The notes beneath the pieces were generated by a model. It did no database searches, was not told where the DNA came from, and was given only the letters and a program-made list of their open reading frames with translations. From Paraglomus occultum (taxonomy: Eukaryota; Glomeromycota; Glomeromycetes; Paraglomerales; Paraglomeraceae), in assembly GCA_910592205.1 (NCBI GenBank), contig CAJVPJ010000660.1:1-19522 (forward strand): a stretch of 19,522 nt of DNA, written 5' to 3'. Position numbers and translations under genes: made by a program. Positions 17,908 to 19,522 of this stretch are shown one piece after another. Each line of letters opens with the position of its first letter. The first letter of the stretch is position 1.

Positions 17908-18168
17908 ATTAATGGTGGACCATGTTCTTGTACCCAATTTCCTCTCCAAAATGCATTTGCACTCACCCACCTCCCTCGACATCGTGGTTGTATTTATAAG
18001 AAAAAAATTGCACACCGCAGTATAATTCTAGCTTCATATAATCTGGTAATGACAGTCTGCTCTGGCTATTAAGATACATTTGTTTTATGTATTTTTTTCA
18101 TTTTATATCAACTCACAATACCTCCGCCCCTCTCTCCCAGTGTGAACATCAGTGACAACAGTTTCTAG
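17908..18168 (+). pseudogene. PIF1/Helitron-type helicase C-terminal fragment, split by a short insertion
   Basis: Bases 17911-17967 read NGGPCSCTQFPLQNAFALT, close to the segment before the last conserved motif of PIF1-like helicases (pattern ...FPLxxAFALTIHKxQG). At 18112 the same frame resumes with LTI, then SPSVNISDNSF, like the following LPxVxxSLD segment. The HKxQG residues are not found. Between the two lies 150 bp bracketed by a direct repeat ACTCAC (17961-17966, 18111-18116). Such helicases are carried by Helitrons and as dispersed copies in these fungi. The fragment cannot be functional. Confidence 0.4.
17967..18116. mobile_element. 150 bp insertion flanked by ACTCAC direct repeats, containing a Tc1-like end sequence
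   Basis: This stretch interrupts the helicase relic and adds exactly 150 bases including one ACTCAC copy. Inside it, ATTGCACACCGCAGTA (18007-18022) matches the Tc1-like end at 1521-1536 in 13 of 16 positions and likewise ends in TA. The insert's own ends show no clear inverted repeat, so its class is undecided. Confidence 0.3.
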
Positions 18169-18393
18169 TAAAGCTTTGTTGACTTTGTCAAATGATTAAA
18201 TTATCGTTAAATGGTTCAAAGAAATTGTCCAAGTTTAGTAATTGGCACTTATTTTGAGTAAAAATTTATGGAATTTGACAATCATCCATAATATTTTTCA
18301 TTTCGCCCGAAAATGTTATAATTAGATTAATTGTAGCAACAATTCGGCTGTAATATCTTTTACATATTATATATTTGTGAAACAAGTTGATTA

Positions 18394-18630
18394 TGATTGA
18401 TTCATACCTTTTTTATGCGTATTCGTAATAGTTTTAACCACTAACGTAAAAATTCGCAAAGGATGTAGGCGAAAAAGTATGCGAGAGCCAATAATTAGAA
18501 CGCCTCCCATCACTATCGTAATGATCAAATTATACACGTGGAGTATACGTAGTGAATTCCAGACATTCCTCTGGAACTCTAAACGTTTTACAATTATTAT
18601 AGAACCAATTATGATGACTGCAATGTCATG
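18394..18630 (-). other. Hydrophobic open frame, possible membrane-protein exon
   Basis: The minus strand is open for 79 codons between stops (18633-18631 and 18393-18391). It encodes IAVIIIGSIIIVKR and, further on, VYNLIITIVMGGVLIIGSR. The second is a good transmembrane helix with basic flanks (FRLHPLRIF). There is no start ATG; the sequence TGACATTGCAG at the 5' side could be a splice acceptor. AT-rich DNA readily yields Ile/Val-rich frames, so this may be chance. Confidence 0.25.
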
Positions 18631-18676
18631 TTATTATCTGCTGACTGATAATATTTTTAATCAATAACGTTTCTGT

Positions 18677-19522
18677 GATCTTATGTCATGTGCTTTTCTA
18701 TTGATGTAAAGACCTATTAATGTTATTATCGCTATTGTGTAAAGAATTAGTTTTCATATGTATGGCTTATTATATCAGCATTATTACGTCATGCTATTAT
18801 ATTATACTAAACAATATATTGGTTGAGTTGAGTTTGGCAGTAGCAGCATAAAAATCTGTCTGTATTAAAATATACGCGTGGCTTATCCGCAGGTGCGGAT
18901 CTTGAACCAGTCATTGCCCTAAATCCCCACATTGTTACCTGATTGAAATTTTTACTCCGAAATGTCTTGTTCTCATTTATAGAAACCAATTATGTTATCA
19001 TCTCCTTTCACTGATCTTATGTCATGATGCTTTTCTATTGATGTAAAGACTTATTAGTGTTATTATCGCTGCTGTAAAGAATTAGTTTTCATATTAATAT
19101 GTATGACTTATTATTATCAGCAGTATTACGTCAAGCTATTATATTATACTAGACAATATGTTGGTTAAGACAGGCGCAGACATGTGATCAGTCTGTATTA
19201 AATTATACCGCGTGGCTTATTCCAGTAAATTCACACATTATCCCTTTTTCCTGATTGAAACGAAATGTCTTGTTCTCATTTATAGAAACCAATGGCAATA
19301 TTATGTTATCATCTCCTTTCACTGATCTTATGTCATGATGCTTTTCTATTGATGTAAAGACTTATTAGTGTTATTATCGCTGTTGTAAAGAATTAGTTTT
19401 CATATTAATATGTATGGCTTATTATTATCAGCATTATTACGTCATGCTATTATATTATACTAGACAATATATTGGTTGAGTTTGACAGTCGCAGACATTT
19501 GATCAGTCTGTATTAAATTATA
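18677..19522. repeat. Tandem satellite-like repeat, two full units and one cut by the window edge
   Basis: Units begin with GATCTTATGTCAT at 18677, 19013 and 19324, giving lengths of 336 bp, 311 bp and at least 199 bp. Shared segments include CTTTTCTATTGATGTAAAGAC, GTAAAGAATTAGTTTTCATAT and TGCTATTATATTATACTA. Units 2 and 3 are more alike than either is to unit 1, which has an extra segment around CCGCAGGTGCGG (18889-18900) and lacks the TTAATATG part of a 12-base palindrome. A weak partial match (TAGAACCAATTATG, about 18600) may mark the left boundary. Confidence 0.85.

Noticed and set aside
18807-18989. 60-codon minus-strand frame inside the satellite
   Set aside because: Lies in repeat unit 1 and is not kept open in units 2 and 3.
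18679-19522. CRISPR-like array
   Set aside because: Units are over 300 bp without unique spacers; this is a tandem satellite in eukaryotic DNA.

Overview
The window looks like nuclear DNA of an arbuscular mycorrhizal fungus (Glomeromycotina, Rhizophagus-like). The evidence is AT-rich intergenic DNA, short GT-AG introns of about 65-260 bp, a eukaryotic ribosomal stalk gene, and above all a protein kinase of the expanded Glomeromycete type (WTSxNKxLDxxI linker, HxDLHxGN catalytic loop). This assignment rests on family recognition from memory, not on a search.

Layout. 1-857: the decayed end of a coiled-coil gene, then a small Cys-rich/coiled-coil ORF. 1160-1805: remnants of a Tc1/mariner-like element (terminal repeat, helix-turn-helix fragment) next to an F-box-like gene fragment. 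1806-3589: AT-rich DNA with little to support. 3590-6013: a kinase locus. Three kinase N-lobe-like modules, broken by two frame changes and two in-frame TGA codons, precede a more intact kinase domain; three modules carry an intron at the same relative position. 6077-6298 (minus): a small unassigned ORF in the upstream region of the next gene. 6488-7804: the acidic ribosomal protein P0 gene, three exons, complete. 8504-12478 (minus): a two-exon gene for a roughly 1294-residue coiled-coil protein containing an 8 x 11-residue (hendecad) block. 12479-14766: intergenic, with one orphan ORF. 14767-16229 (minus): a three-exon gene for a roughly 414-residue, Ser/Asn-rich basic protein with a 15-residue repeat. 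16230-17342: intergenic. 17343-18170: relics, namely a coiled-coil fragment (minus), an unknown exon-like ORF (plus), and a PIF1-helicase-like fragment split by a 150 bp insertion. 18394-18630: a hydrophobic open frame on minus. 18677-19522: a tandem satellite-like repeat of about 311-336 bp running off the right edge.

The genes do not form one pathway. The housekeeping P0 gene and the two long minus-strand genes form a stable core. It is flanked by fast-changing material: a decaying kinase array on the left, transposon and helicase debris and satellite DNA on the right. The most unusual item is the serial kinase N-lobe array with homologous introns.
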